NCBI GenBank assembly: GCA_035079385.1
Contig: JAVHKY010000012.1
Location: 3,702,501-3,766,500 of the forward strand
From: Aspidiotus rigidus
Taxonomy: Eukaryota > Arthropoda > Insecta > Hemiptera > Diaspididae
Direction of reading: 5' to 3'
DNA: 64,000 nt
Made by a program: the position numbers and the translations under genes. The first letter of the stretch is position 1; every line of letters starts with the position of its first letter. Below, piece after piece: positions 11,116-22,699 of the stretch. The notes under the pieces were generated by a model, which was given only the letters and a program-made list of their open reading frames with translations, did not search any database and was not told the DNA's origin.

Positions 11116-12914
11116 AAGTTTTTTGTTGGACGGCACACGACAAATTTCTCAAAAAGCCCCCCATACAACAGGTTCCCTGTTAAAAATCCATCCAGTAGTT
11201 TTCGGAGATCCGCGGACAAAAAAATTTTATTTATGCCGAAATATAGGGCTATACGTACAAAGAAACCTGATTCTTTTCAGGCTGAAAGTAATATAGGGCC
11301 TCCAAAGCGTCGAAGTGTACTGTATATTATGTGAGTTTCTCAATTCTTTATCCCCTCCGATTCCTGGCATCTCTTAATGCTATCTCCAGCTGATATTCCT
11401 CTCGTGCACTCATAAATTGTATTCTCGCTATCATCACTATTTTCTATGCAAACTCCATCCCAAGGTTCTTCATCTGGGAATCCAGCTACAAGGAGATCTC
11501 GAAAAACTAAAGAAATCAATGACGAAGCCAAAGAAGCAACCAATCACCCACCAGTCAACCCCTCATTCCTTCCCTCACGCTTCAATATTTCCAAACGTAT
11601 TTTAACAAAATACCTCACTTTTCTAGCTGGAAAAGTCGGTAAAAATATAGCCTGGTTCACTCGTTAGTCTAACCTCAAATCTCACTCAAAAAAGCCAGTC
11701 TAAATGGAAAATGGTATTTCCATCTCCTGAGAAACCTCAAATCAACTATGAACCACTATCACTTATGTATACATGAAAAAATGACGTATAAATCAATAAT
11801 TAATTAAGAATAAAGTCACCAAGGTAGTCTCGCATCGGCACACTTGATGAAGATTTAAAAAAATTGTACTTCATCATTCAAACTCGACTAATAATAATGA
11901 AAAAACGAACAACCCGCCATTGCCACTATCCGTTCAAAAACAAATTCAACAAAACAAATAAAATTTGACAAAACAAAATTCAAGGCTCTAGGGGCTGTGG
12001 GGAGCGAGATACAAGGGTACTAAATTTGAATGAAATATCATCGAAAATAAAATTCAACCCTTAGCCAAGAATGAACCAAGAATGAACATGTTGAAAGATA
12101 TAAAAGGTTTTTCATCACAAAACTAATAACAATAAAAGAGGTAAAAGGATAGGAAAATCCCCTTCTCGTAACGTAAGCAGCTACTCGCAGCTATTAGTAA
12201 GAAGCTCCTCGTAATAGTGAAAATTTTTTCAAAAAAGTGAAAATTTCTCGAGAACTAAGTACTCATCCGATTCTCAAAAACATTGTAGGTGCACATCTTC
12301 AGATATAGGAAATTTTTTTATGCTAGTTGTGACCTACAACCTCTAAAACGTCGAGAAAGTTCATTGCCCCCTCCCCCATTCACCTTGCTACGGGTGTAAT
12401 ACCTCACTTTTCTAGTTAGAAAAGTCGGTAAAAGAATAGCACGTAAATCTGTGAACACCAAGAAAGAAATGCACGTAAGTTCATTTCAACCGTTATTACT
12501 CCCCCCCCCCCAATATTGTCCTAGTCGAGTATCACCCACAAAATACAGAACGAAAATTTCATACCCACAGGGGACAGAACTGCATTTTTAAAACGTTTTT
12601 TCTTCTCCTTTAAAATTTGGATTTTTGGACTCACGTAGTCCCTTCCTCTTGATTCGGGGTCACATCATCTTCCCAAAAAACAGGACTCGGTTGACCTTGC
12701 CGCTGAAGATTCCCTTCCCTGTACATATCTCCAACCCATAACCTCAAAAATTATTACCGATCCCTAATAATCGGCTCCGGATATAACTTCTGGAAAGCTC
12801 TATATTCACTTAGAGGGGTTCAGACTTCCTGTAATCAAAGTAACCGTCATGAAGAAATCATTCTCACGTAAAAAATTGCTTTACTGGACGGTATTTTCTT
12901 AAACAAATTTCTAT
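11116..12914. other. No gene recognised
   Basis: A short open frame at 11446-11667 (+) has no recognisable domain. A local motif ATACCTCACTTTTCTAG..GAAAAGTCGGTAAAA occurs at 11612 and again at 12401, implying a dispersed repeat. Otherwise AT-rich and featureless. Confidence 0.5.
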
Positions 12915-13013
12915 TGGTTTTGAAGCGGGACGGCCGTTCACAAATTAGAAACAAAGAAAGCGAATGTTTTTTGTTTCTAATTTGTGAACGGCATCGGCAG
13001 TGCCGCTTTAAAA
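12915..13013. repeat. Perfect 23-bp-arm hairpin with 14-base loop
   Basis: Arms 12933-12955 and 12970-12992 are perfect inverted copies (GCCGTTCACAAATTAGAAAC...). Outside them TTTTGAAGCGG (12918-12928) pairs with CCGCTTTAAAA (13003-13013), extending an imperfect stem. It abuts the 3' end of the minus-strand LINE, so it may be a small foldback insertion or part of the LINE 3' UTR. Confidence 0.8.
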
Positions 13014-15285
13014 TCAATAAAAAAAGTGTTCCACTGTTAATTTGTCTTTTCGACAGTGGGGACATGAGGGAGGGGTTAGGATGTAGGGACTGATGGGGTG
13101 GGTGTGAGTAATTTTTGTGTGACCAATTCTGAGACGAGAGAGAATTACTTCTTCTCTTCTTGTGTTTTGAATGGAGGATACCCAAAGGAAACGGACTTTT
13201 TTTGATACTGAGAAGTTTATTATTTGTTTGATTTTCCCAAAGAGTGTGTTCCATGATTGTGTGATGAGAGAACGATAGTAATTTTTGTAATCTAGGGTTG
13301 GTAGGGGTGAATTATCAGTTATTTGGCTGAGGGAGGTAGCTTGTTTAGCGGCTTGATCAACTGCGTCGTGGTCGGGGAAATTGGTGTGTCCAGGGATCCA
13401 TATGAAGATAATTTGAGTGTTGATTGTTTCCAAAGTGTGTAGTGTGAGAAAGATGCGTTGGATTATAGGGTTAGAGTTGTATGCGTCTGTAAGGGAGTGG
13501 AGTGAAGAAAATGAGTCAGTGAGAATAATGAATTTATCGTTTGGGGGTAGTTGAGAGAGGTGGGAAAGGCAGGAAAAAATGGCCATCAGTTCGGCTGTAA
13601 AAATAGAGGCTATATTTCGGATGCGATGAGAAGATATTTCCCCGTCGATGGAGTATGCGTAAGCTGCTTTAGTAGATGTTTCCGACCCATCGGTGAGGCA
13701 AAGTGAATGGTCAGGGTATTCTTGAAGTAGTTTGTTGATATGTTGGGTAAGGTTTGTCAGATTTTGGGATTTCTGTGAGATCTAGGCGTATTTTAGGTTG
13801 AGGGAAAGTCCAAGGGGGGAAGGTTGTGTATATGGGTTCTAGGGGATGTGCTATGAACGGTTTGTTGATCAGGTGATTGAATTGAAGGCGAATGTGTTTG
13901 GTGGAGGATTGGTTGTGATTGTGGTGAAAGATTCGGTTAAAGATTGGAAGTTGTGGGAATTGTGCTACAGAGGATAAAAAGTTGGAGGTTAGAATGAGCC
14001 TTCGAAAGTGAAGGGGAGGATCTGGGGCTTCTGCACATAGGCTAAGTTTGGGGCTGGTGCGATAAGCTCCCAGGGCAATCCTAAGAGAAGATGTCTGGAT
14101 GGGGTCGAGTAAGGCAAGGACGGTTTTTTTTGCTGTGTTGTAGATCGGGGAACCGTAATCTAATTTTGAGCGAATAAGACTTTTGTATAGAAGAAGGAGT
14201 AACTTTCTGTTGCAGCCTTTAGATGGATGAGATAAGTATTTGATTATGTTTAGAGCGCGTGTGCATTTGGCTTTGAGGGTTTTAATGTGGGGGGCCCAGG
14301 TAAGTTTTTGGTCAAAATGTAAGCCGAGAAGTTTGCCGTAGTTACGAGATGGGATTTGGAAATTTTGTAGAATTAGAGGAGGTAAGGAGGGGATAGGATT
14401 TCTTGTTTTGAAAATAACTGAGTAGGTTTTCGAGGAAGAAAATCTGAATCCTCTTTTTGATGTTCATGTAGTGATTGAGTTAAGGGTATCCTGTAGGAGT
14501 CTGTGGGCTCTTTGCGGATTTGCTGAACGGATAGTGATGTTATAGTCATCAGCGAAAAGACGCTGGGTGAGGGGGGGGGGGGGGGTTTACACATTTGGTG
14601 ATATCATTTATTGCTATTAGAAAAAGTAAGACACTGAAGACTTCTCCTTGAGGGACTCCATTTTGGACCGAAAGGGGAGGGGAGGTTATGTTATTGATTC
14701 TTACTAGAAGGGTTCTGTCGTTGAGAAAAGTTTGTAGGATGTTAGGGAGGTGGCCTCGGAGACCAATTTCGTAAAGTTCGGTAGAGATGAGGTGTCTCCA
14801 TACCCGGGAAAGGCCTCTTGAAGATCAAAGAAGATAGAGTATAGGGAGGATTTGTTGTTGGTGACATCGTTGATTTGAGATTGGAGATCATAAAGGGGTT
14901 GTATAGTGTTCCGTCCTTTTCTGAAGCCATATTGGAAGGGAGAGAGGATGTTATTGGATTCTAGATACTACAAGAGTCTTTTGTTCAGAATTTTTTGAAA
15001 TAATTTGCCAAGAACGCTAGAAAGGGCTATGGGGCGATATGAGGCAGGGAGGAGAGGGTCCGAGCCAGGTTTCAATATGGGGAGAATGATGACTGATAGG
15101 TGTTTTGTGAAAAAATAGACTTGAATAAAGAAAGAAGATAAGTGAGCGAGTTTGGATGGAGATTCTTTTTCATGGCCGCGTGAATGTTGTCAAGTCCGGG
15201 GGAGGCGTTTCTCAGATTTTTATTTATAGTATTCGATAATTCGTTTTCGGAGATGGGGAGGTTGTATGGAAGAGGTTGATAGCTT
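13014..15285 (-). pseudogene. Jockey-like LINE ORF2 remnant: RT plus RNase H
   Basis: Reading the minus strand from 15285 down, the pieces appear in the normal order. First comes an RT N-terminal block with ENELSNTINKNLRNASPGLD (about 15160-15250), then a palm block near 14750-14930, then the catalytic FADDYNITIR (14530-14560), then a complete RNase H. All four RNase H acidic sites are visible: TDGSETST (13680-13700), TAELMAIF (13585-13610), LTDSFSSLHSL (13500-13530) and DAVDQAAK (13340-13365). The C-terminal SRLRIGHTKITH and CPHC blocks follow. The RNase H frame is open from about 13710 to 13014, but the RT region has several frameshifts, so ORF2 as a whole is dead. No endonuclease or ORF1 is visible upstream; the copy is 5'-truncated near 15285. 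Confidence 0.85.
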
Positions 15286-18200
15286 TTGAAAAACGAGAAT
15301 TTATCTAAATGAATACGAGTACATATGTGGAATAGAATACGGTGGTTGAATGACGTCGCGTGAACGAACTTGAAAGGGTGTACACAGAAAGAAAACATCG
15401 AGAACTATTGTGAGGTACGAAATATCCGTGTAGGTAATGAATATAAGCCTCGTGCAGAAGCGTACGGGACTGAACGAATCTTACAAATTTATTTAAGAAA
15501 TCATCCTCACTAGACCATACACGTCTCACTTATTCCTATTTTTTTTCAGACCTATGCTCCTCCAATAGTTCCAACAATGATAATTATATGTGTTCAACAT
15601 CTTTTTTCGTGCTCCGCTCTCGAAAATATCCGCTATTCTAACTCTGTTTCATCACGTCTCCCATCCACCCTTTGTAACCATTACGATATTGTCACTAACT
15701 TTCTTGACTACGAGCGTTCTACTTGTTCTCATCTTTTACTCTAGTCTCTAATCTTTTCTCATTCCCACCTCAATTTTCACGAACACTCAACAGTTACCTT
15801 TTCCGAACTGATAACCTTTGGAAAGCTCGTAAAAAAACCTCGCCTGCCACCGTTAGAATTTCATTTTTTCAAGAAGTTTATACATTTCTGACAGTAATTT
15901 GCGTTCGTTGTTTTATGGGACAAGTTTTCCACAGTTTCCACCTCCGAATAAAAAAAGTTGATATCTTTTTCGTGATCGCGAGTTTCGAGAAGATTTTTAC
16001 GCAGTCAAGAGTTAAAAATGGATTAAAGACAAGAAATTGTTGATTTTTTCTTTTTATCGGTGATTCGTGGAAAACTGGTCGAGTTTTCGTCTACTCGCGA
16101 AGTTAGGAAAAAATAAAATACGAAGAAAAAGAAAATGTATAAAAGTCCTGTACCTACGCCTCTTTAATTTACAGAGAGCCGAATGTGGGTGGTAAACGAA
16201 TAATTCAGAAAAAAAACTCAACAACTTTTCTACTCATCATTTAAATAACTAAATATATGCACTTAGGCTTTTTCGATATCTAGAAATAGAAGACGATGTG
16301 GGTTGTACAGGATAATTTTGGAAAGTTTCGAAGGGGGTGAAAAAAGAAAAATAATCTTTCTACTCATCATCACCTAAATATTTGTCTTTCTCATCGTTCC
16401 TCATTTTCAGTCTTCAGAAATATCATTCTACCTTTTCATTTTTTTTTTTTTTTCATAGAAAAGAAACGAGTCATATAAATTATTACCCTTTCACTTTCTC
16501 CTTCTCTTTCAACTTAATTAATGAGTAATTGAAATCAGTCGACAACTATTTCAAAACTCGGATAGTGAAATCCACCCATTACGTGCCCTAAAAATATCAA
16601 ACTCGTAGAATAAAAGAAAAATTTCAGAATTCCGTATAAGTAAGTCTGCCAAGTTGAATGAAAATATGTACCTACTGGTATTTTTGTCGGACGGAAAATT
16701 TATCTACCGAGCTTTTCGTCCCGACATTCTAGTTGAAAGTTACAAAAAGCTACCTCTCACTATGAATAAATTTGCAACCCTTCTGTATTGTTCTACGCTT
16801 AAATGTCTCCTCGCTAAATAATAAATAACACCTATTTATCGCCAATGCAGAAAAAAAAAATTGACGATACGCGAGAATATGAGAGCGTAAAATACTTATA
16901 AAATGTGGCTGCGGTACGAAATCAAGCAAAATTAAAAAATTTTGATAAAAAAGAAAAATATCCGAAAATAAATTCCGAGTCATTTTTTCTACTTTATACT
17001 CCGGGAAACCCTCATTTATACAGCGCGTTATCATCAGTCCTGGTTCACGGATTCAATGGAAAAAATATCACGCCAAAAACGACGATGATGATAATAATAA
17101 CGGTTAGGAAGGCGGCTATACAGAAACAAAAATAACGACCATAAAGTGGAGTGTAGCATTTTAGGTATACGACAAAGATGTATCGTTTTAAGGACTGCTA
17201 CCCGTACTTACTTCATCGATTCTCTAGTGAAAGGTTTGAAATATGCGTGTCAATGCTTGGCATATGTGTCTCTGTGAAACTCCGGGCGTATCTGTCTTTT
17301 CTTTGATTTATTATCGATATGATTTTTGTACGAGTACAATTCTCAGCCACAGCCAAGTCACTGGCGAATTTTCCAAATTGCAATAGTCATCACGATAAGA
17401 TATCTTACGCTACCTCGAAAGTTTCTACATTAGTATACTCTAGTTTTGAAAGATGAAAGGTGAGCCACAATCAACCGATAAACGTTGTTGATGGTACTTC
17501 GGATGCTCCTTTGCTTTTCTTCTGACTGTGACAAAATGCTATACAACTTTCCTCGCTTTACTAATGACAAGAAGTGTCAGCTCATCATATGGATTTTGTC
17601 ACCGTTTCATTTCACGAACCATTTGCGCCGCTAGTGTTTTCTTGACGACTTCCTTTAATGATATGAAATATGGTGTAACAGATAGACCTATATCGAGGTA
17701 CTACATCCATAAAATTTGAAAAGTATACCGAAATAACACCGCAAAAGCGGGCGAGTGGAATGATTAAATTTATTAGGTACGAGATATACCACGAGTGAGC
17801 AGACTAACACATGTCCTCGTATACCTACATTTGTTCATTTGTAGATAGAACGAAAGTTAGGTGAAGTGGAAATGCACCGGTAAAATTTAATAATATCGGA
17901 CAAGGAAAAAAACGAAGCTTTTTTATAGCTTCTGTTGTAACTAATTACACAAAATAAATTTCCAACATTATTAGGTAACGCACCCGTTGAGTTTGAGTCC
18001 TTGTTTTTCGACGCTTACGGCATAGCCTAAGATAGACAAAAATGAAGAGAAAATAACGAGCCGGGAGAACTCGAAGTGAAAGAGAAAAGATACTTGTAGA
18101 TATAGTGAAGAGGGTTCTTCTCGGATAGGAAAAACACTTTGCATCAAGGTTGAGTTGAGCTTCAACATTTAACTTAAGGGTGCTTACAATGGTTAATATT

Positions 18201-19052
18201 TCGTATTTAGAGTAGTATCGTTTAATTTTCAATAACCTCGTCTACGCCATCGCCAGCTGGTCAGAGTTTCGGTGCAGGAAAAATAATGATCTCTTATTTT
18301 TAATGAAATTTCTCTCAAAAAAAGATAAGAAGGAAAAGACGGGAATAAAGTTGTGTGGTAGAAAAAATTGTTTTTCTTATACTTCAGACGGAAATTTAGA
18401 AAGACCGGTATCGCTTCTTTCACGCGTCTCCAACGTTATCCTTCTTTACTGAATTGCAGTATCGGTACCTATACATGAAAGGTCTAAGATCAATTTAATG
18501 AGGAGCGGACATAGACTAAATTAAAACAACGAAATGTTAATTATGATTAAATGGAAGCACCAAGAGTATAGTGTAGTCAAATTCCAGCTAAAAACAGCTC
18601 CTGCGCGATTGGCATGTTAAAAGTGTTTTGACGACTGGCACAAATTAAGCTCAGGTTCCATTTTTACTAACCCCTCAAACTCAAAGAATCCACCCCCATT
18701 CTTAGAATTATGTGTATCTTCTCTCCTATGGGTTTGATGAAAAAATTTGTCGTACAAAAATTGTTTCTTGAAGACTTCTATATATTTTTAACTCTTACAA
18801 AAAAGTCATTTGGGGCAACCCCTGAGCCCTAAAATTGAAAAATAAGATCTCAAATGTGCCTTATTTGTGTTTAAAGCGATATTATGGAAGCTTAACAAGA
18901 TTAACGTGAATGAATAAGTATAAATAATGTTTGAAATACTCACCTTACCCTCACTCCCTTTATCCATCAGTCCCTTACCCCTTCTTGCCCCCGAGTAAAC
19001 AAACATACTTTGACCCTAAGCTCTCTTTAACCTCAAGTCCTCCGATTGCAGT
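15286..19052. other. Long stretch without recognisable gene
   Basis: About 3.8 kb of AT-rich sequence on which I find no splice-flanked exon, RNA gene, terminal repeat or known domain. It may be intergenic, or part of a 5' intron of the receptor gene that starts being visible at 25877; the sequence does not decide between these. Confidence 0.5.
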
Positions 19053-19068
19053 ATGTTGACAATTAGTC

Positions 19069-20002
19069 CAGTCATATTAGGAAATTTGGTGGGAATGCAT
19101 GGGGGACAGCTGAATTTTGGCATATACATGTTATTTGTCGCCTTATGCAACATACTGAATGACCCACCTGATGTGACGTGCGCATTGTCCCCAGCGGGCA
19201 AAAAAATGTGGTCTAGATTGGTTTTTTGTGATTTTCAGGGTGAATATCAGTTTTCTGGAAAAAAGTCAAGAGACCAAAATTGTAGAGCGTCAAAAAATAC
19301 ATAAATTAAAAATTTCCATACGATGCTCCAATTTTTAATAAATAGAGGATGAAAGTTGAATAGTTGCAAAATTAACGCATGATATGCTTGTCACATGAAA
19401 CGCAAGTCGACCCGAGTGTCACCCGCTCCCTAAATTAGTGATTCTTTTCTTTCTAATTGCAAAATCATTGCTGGCTACCAAACTTGAGATTCTTTTCTTT
19501 CTGATTTCTAAATCATTGTTATCAGTTACTTATCGATCTGTAATTTAAATTCATTCATTTAAAATTATGGCACTAATAGAAAAAAGTATCCTTTGCGACA
19601 GATACATACAAGTTCACATTTGCATCAATTTACTCGAAACTGAAGATTTATACATTATAGGTCGGTAGGTGACGCTTGCGTCAACTTGCTTCTTCCATCC
19701 TTCATTTATTCAAAAATGGAGCATCGCATGGAAATTTTTAATAGAACATTTTTATGTATCTTTTGACGGTTTACAATTTTTGTCTCTCGACTTAAAAAAA
19801 ACAAAAAAAAACGATATTCACCCTGAAAATTACAACAAACCAATCTGGACCACACTTTTTTGCCTCCTGGGGACAATACGCACGTGATATCGAGTGGGAC
19901 TTTTAGTATGTTGTATAAGATGGTAAATGACAATACACGCCAAATTTCAGCTGTCCCCTATTTATTCCGTACTTATACAATTTTTTAATCTAATATGACT
20001 GG
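19069..20002. repeat. Inverted repeat with ~330-bp arms
   Basis: The left arm (19069-19395) and right arm (19670-20002, inverted) share the end CCAGTCATATTAG, then GGGGACAGCTGAA, GTCTAGATTGG-type sequence, TTTTCAGGGTGAATATC and TTTCCATNCGATGCTCC. In each arm the inward strand reads a frame containing LSPxGKKxWSRLVxCxFQGEY (19053-19304 on +; 19933-19706 on -). The spacer (about 270 bases) has no gene. It is probably a foldback/MITE-like element; the arms have diverged by substitutions and small indels. No target duplication identified. Confidence 0.75.
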
Positions 20003-20369
20003 ATTACAATAGACCGTAGTCAGATGACGTCATTTGTCTCAGTTGGGAAATGCAGACCGTAGAGATCAGTGATTTCAGCTGTGCTGATTTTTACACGTGA
20101 TTTCCTATAAGAGTATTCCAGGAGAATTTTGTTGTCAAATATATCAATAATCATTAATATCTTAAGAATGAAACATAGCTCAATAGGAAGGTTGAAGAAG
20201 CTATTTTATGATTAACAATGTTGCTGATACTCCAACACAGACAACTGATAATAAGGAAACACTATAGGAAAGTAATGAGATAAGCTAAGCTTAACGTCTG
20301 GAGTGAATTCTGCGCTTGAGAAATCCACGGTGAGAAATATACCATCAAGATCTCATTTCGATTTTGTAT
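20003..20369. other. No gene recognised
   Basis: Short AT-rich spacer between the inverted repeat and a LINE tail; nothing supportable. Confidence 0.6.
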
Positions 20370-20612
20370 AACCCTCTCCCTCCAATACATAAGCCTCACC
20401 CAATTCTATTCATCCATATATTTTAAAAAATGACAATTACGTACCAATATAAACCTTCCTCCATCAGATATACAAGTATAGACCTATTCATTAAGATGTA
20501 CCTGTTATTAACTTATTTTTCCAATTATTCTCAACAAATATTATGTAATCTTGTCGAGCAAATAGCCCTCAGCGTAGCTAAACTGCTTGTAAAATGAAGA
20601 AAAAAAAATTAT
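20370..20612 (+). mobile_element. LINE 3' UTR fragment
   Basis: The segment ends with AAATAGCCCTCAGCGTAGCTA, CTGCTTGTAAAA and an A-run, matching the 3' end of the LINE copy at 4110-4150. No ORF2 sequence is included, so this is a short 5'-truncated insertion on the + strand. Confidence 0.65.
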
Positions 20613-21560
20613 ATTATTGAGAATATAATATATTGTAATATATTTTTTTCAACCACAAACAAAAAATTTATCGATTTAATAGGTTGATTTTTTTTAAATT
20701 TTACAATATACCTACTTGAATAATTTATTGCAAATGAACAACTATTTTTACTTTATATTAATCAATCAATTTTGTTATTTTTCATTTCAATTATTGTTGT
20801 AATAAATATAAAAAAAAAATAAGGATTAGTATTATTTTTATATTATTATCAATTTCAAGCAATAGTATTAATAGAATAATAATTGATATACCTAATTTGA
20901 TATTAAAAAAATAAAAATAATAATATTATAAGTAAAATTTATACCTGGAAAAATTAAATTGTTTATAATATTATTAAACTCAAATTCTTTCGAAAAATTT
21001 TTATAATCATCAAATTTTTCAATTAATGTAATATTATTATTTTAATTGTAATAAAAATTTAAATGATTATTATTTAATAAATTTTAATAATAATTTATAT
21101 CAATTAAATATTAGTTATATTTTAAAGTAAGAAAAGTATTATATGATTGAATTGAATTGATATAAATTTCAATAATTACACATAAATAAACTTTAATTTT
21201 TATTGATAGTATAAAAGAATTACATGACCTATTACTAGGATAATGTTAAATTGATGAAATAAATAATACCTATCTAAATATTTCGATAATTCTAACAATA
21301 AAATTAGTAACCATATAAATAAAAATTATATATTAAGAACTTGAATATAATCTTTATTTTTAATTATTTTTTAATAATTATTTTATTAATTGATATTTTA
21401 ATTTTTTTTTTACTTAAAATAATTAGGTATTTCGTCAATAAAATTAGAAATTTATGTATTAATAATGAATTTTTATTCAATATTACTAAAAATATAATTT
21501 ATGTAAATTTTTTAATTTTTTATAATTTAAAATTTTGGTAATCATATTTTAATTGATAAG
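20613..21560. other. Extremely AT-rich island
   Basis: Counted lines give 5 G+C in 60 bases (20881-20940) and 2 in 60 (21361-21420), far below the surrounding sequence. The change is abrupt at the LINE tail on the left and near 21560 on the right. Open frames such as 21341-21541 are I/N/F/L-rich and not convincing. Origin could be a mitochondrial or AT-rich endosymbiont insertion, or simple AT drift; I cannot recognise any organellar gene. Confidence 0.6.
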
Positions 21561-21719
21561 ATTGAAAAAATTAATCTATGAAAGTTAATCAAAAGAAAAC
21601 AAAACATACATTTACTAAAGAAATAAGGAGGGGGAAAATGTAAAACTGAAAGAGAATGCATCCAACAACTCTGCACTAAATATCTAAGTACTGCCAAACC
21701 TCTATCATCAAACGTCTGC

Positions 21720-21830
21720 TCCACATGAAATCAACTTCACAACATTCTGTAGGAACTTGAAGTGGATCATCGCCCACAAAGCACTCGGCCCTGACGGAGT
21801 CGACAAGAATTGATCGAAAATATTTCATCC
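21720..21830 (+). pseudogene. Non-LTR reverse-transcriptase fragment
   Basis: The translation over 21750-21812 reads FCRNLKWIIAHKALGPDGVD, which resembles the conserved KAPGPDGI block at the N-terminal side of LINE reverse transcriptases. A stop follows at once. The surrounding 21570-22000 is probably the rest of the same decayed copy but I cannot align it by eye. Clade not assignable. Confidence 0.45.
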
Positions 21831-22020
21831 TAGATAGCTAATTATACACCGTTTGACTAATATGCGGATACTTCCTACAATATTGGAACAGCATTCAAAC
21901 CCAAACCAGGGTAGAACATTATAATAGCTGACTCCTGCCGTCCACTCACAATGCTTTCAAAGTTAAGAAAGCTACTTGGAAGAATGCTCTCTAAACAACA
22001 ACCAAATAGTCGATGGTCTC

Positions 22021-22165
22021 ATTACCTTTTTCCACTGTGACTTTGATGCTCTCATTCATCGCATTCATTTCCAACGGGAATAGGTCCAACTGTCTATTAG
22101 TGCCTGACCACACAATTACATAGGATATCATCTACATATCTGGCCCAGTGTTGGATCGAGTTTTT
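22021..22165 (-). pseudogene. Penelope-like element RT fragment
   Basis: Minus strand: WARYVDDILC (22117-22146) is a reverse-transcriptase catalytic block with the RYVDD form typical of Penelope-like elements. After a one-base frameshift the next block reads QLDLFPLEMNAMNESIKVTV (about 22037-22095), then EKGNETIDYL. In Penelope-like RTs YVDD is followed by a similar F-L-x-x-x-N-x-x-x-x-x-I-x-F-T-x-E stretch. Only this core remains; no GIY-YIG endonuclease was seen nearby. Confidence 0.6.
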
Positions 22166-22699
22166 GAACTTGCTGCCATTACTAAACGGACGAACTCATT
22201 GGCTCCACTCGTTCGCCTCCTTCATCTGCCACTATTTCTCAGCTTAGGGCAAGTCTAACTGTAGGTCAAATAAAAATTATAGACAATGTATACTATGAAA
22301 CTTGCAAAAAAGAAACACAAATAGTTCAACTTCATAATCGCTACCACTCTACTTACTAAATTCTCTTTCAAGAGAATAACTTGCTGACATTTTGACCATC
22401 TTAGGTGCATTTTGGTACCAGCAAAATGATAATCATAATAATTCTCCCTTTTGAACCCATTATACTAGGCTACCTCAGGAAGAATTTCAACCTAGAGTGG
22501 AAAAATGAAAAATCTCATTTGGTATACCTGCGAGAAATAAAACGACCTGAGTCTGTCAACAAATCGATATTCCTGACCGACGTTTTTCCAGCGTGATGTT
22601 TTTTGAGCGTTACAGGTAGAGTGGGAGAGCGGAAAATCTTTTTTTGGTACTTGCGAGAATCCACCAAAGAAGAGGAGAGCCGTTTACTAGTAGATCAAC
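22166..22699. other. No gene recognised
   Basis: The first part may be further decayed retroelement. The motif TTTTTCNAGCGTGATNNT occurs at 22585 and again at 23873-23890, just outside the two ends of the R1-like fragment, so the fragment may sit inside another repeat family. Confidence 0.4.

Noticed and set aside
17528..17719. Possible TM exon of the receptor upstream of 25877
   Set aside because: Hydrophobic in parts but lacks GPCR signature residues and splice-site context.
21341..21541. Possible membrane protein or mitochondrial ORF in the AT island
   Set aside because: The I/N/F/L-only composition is what 90% AT sequence gives by chance; no family motif.
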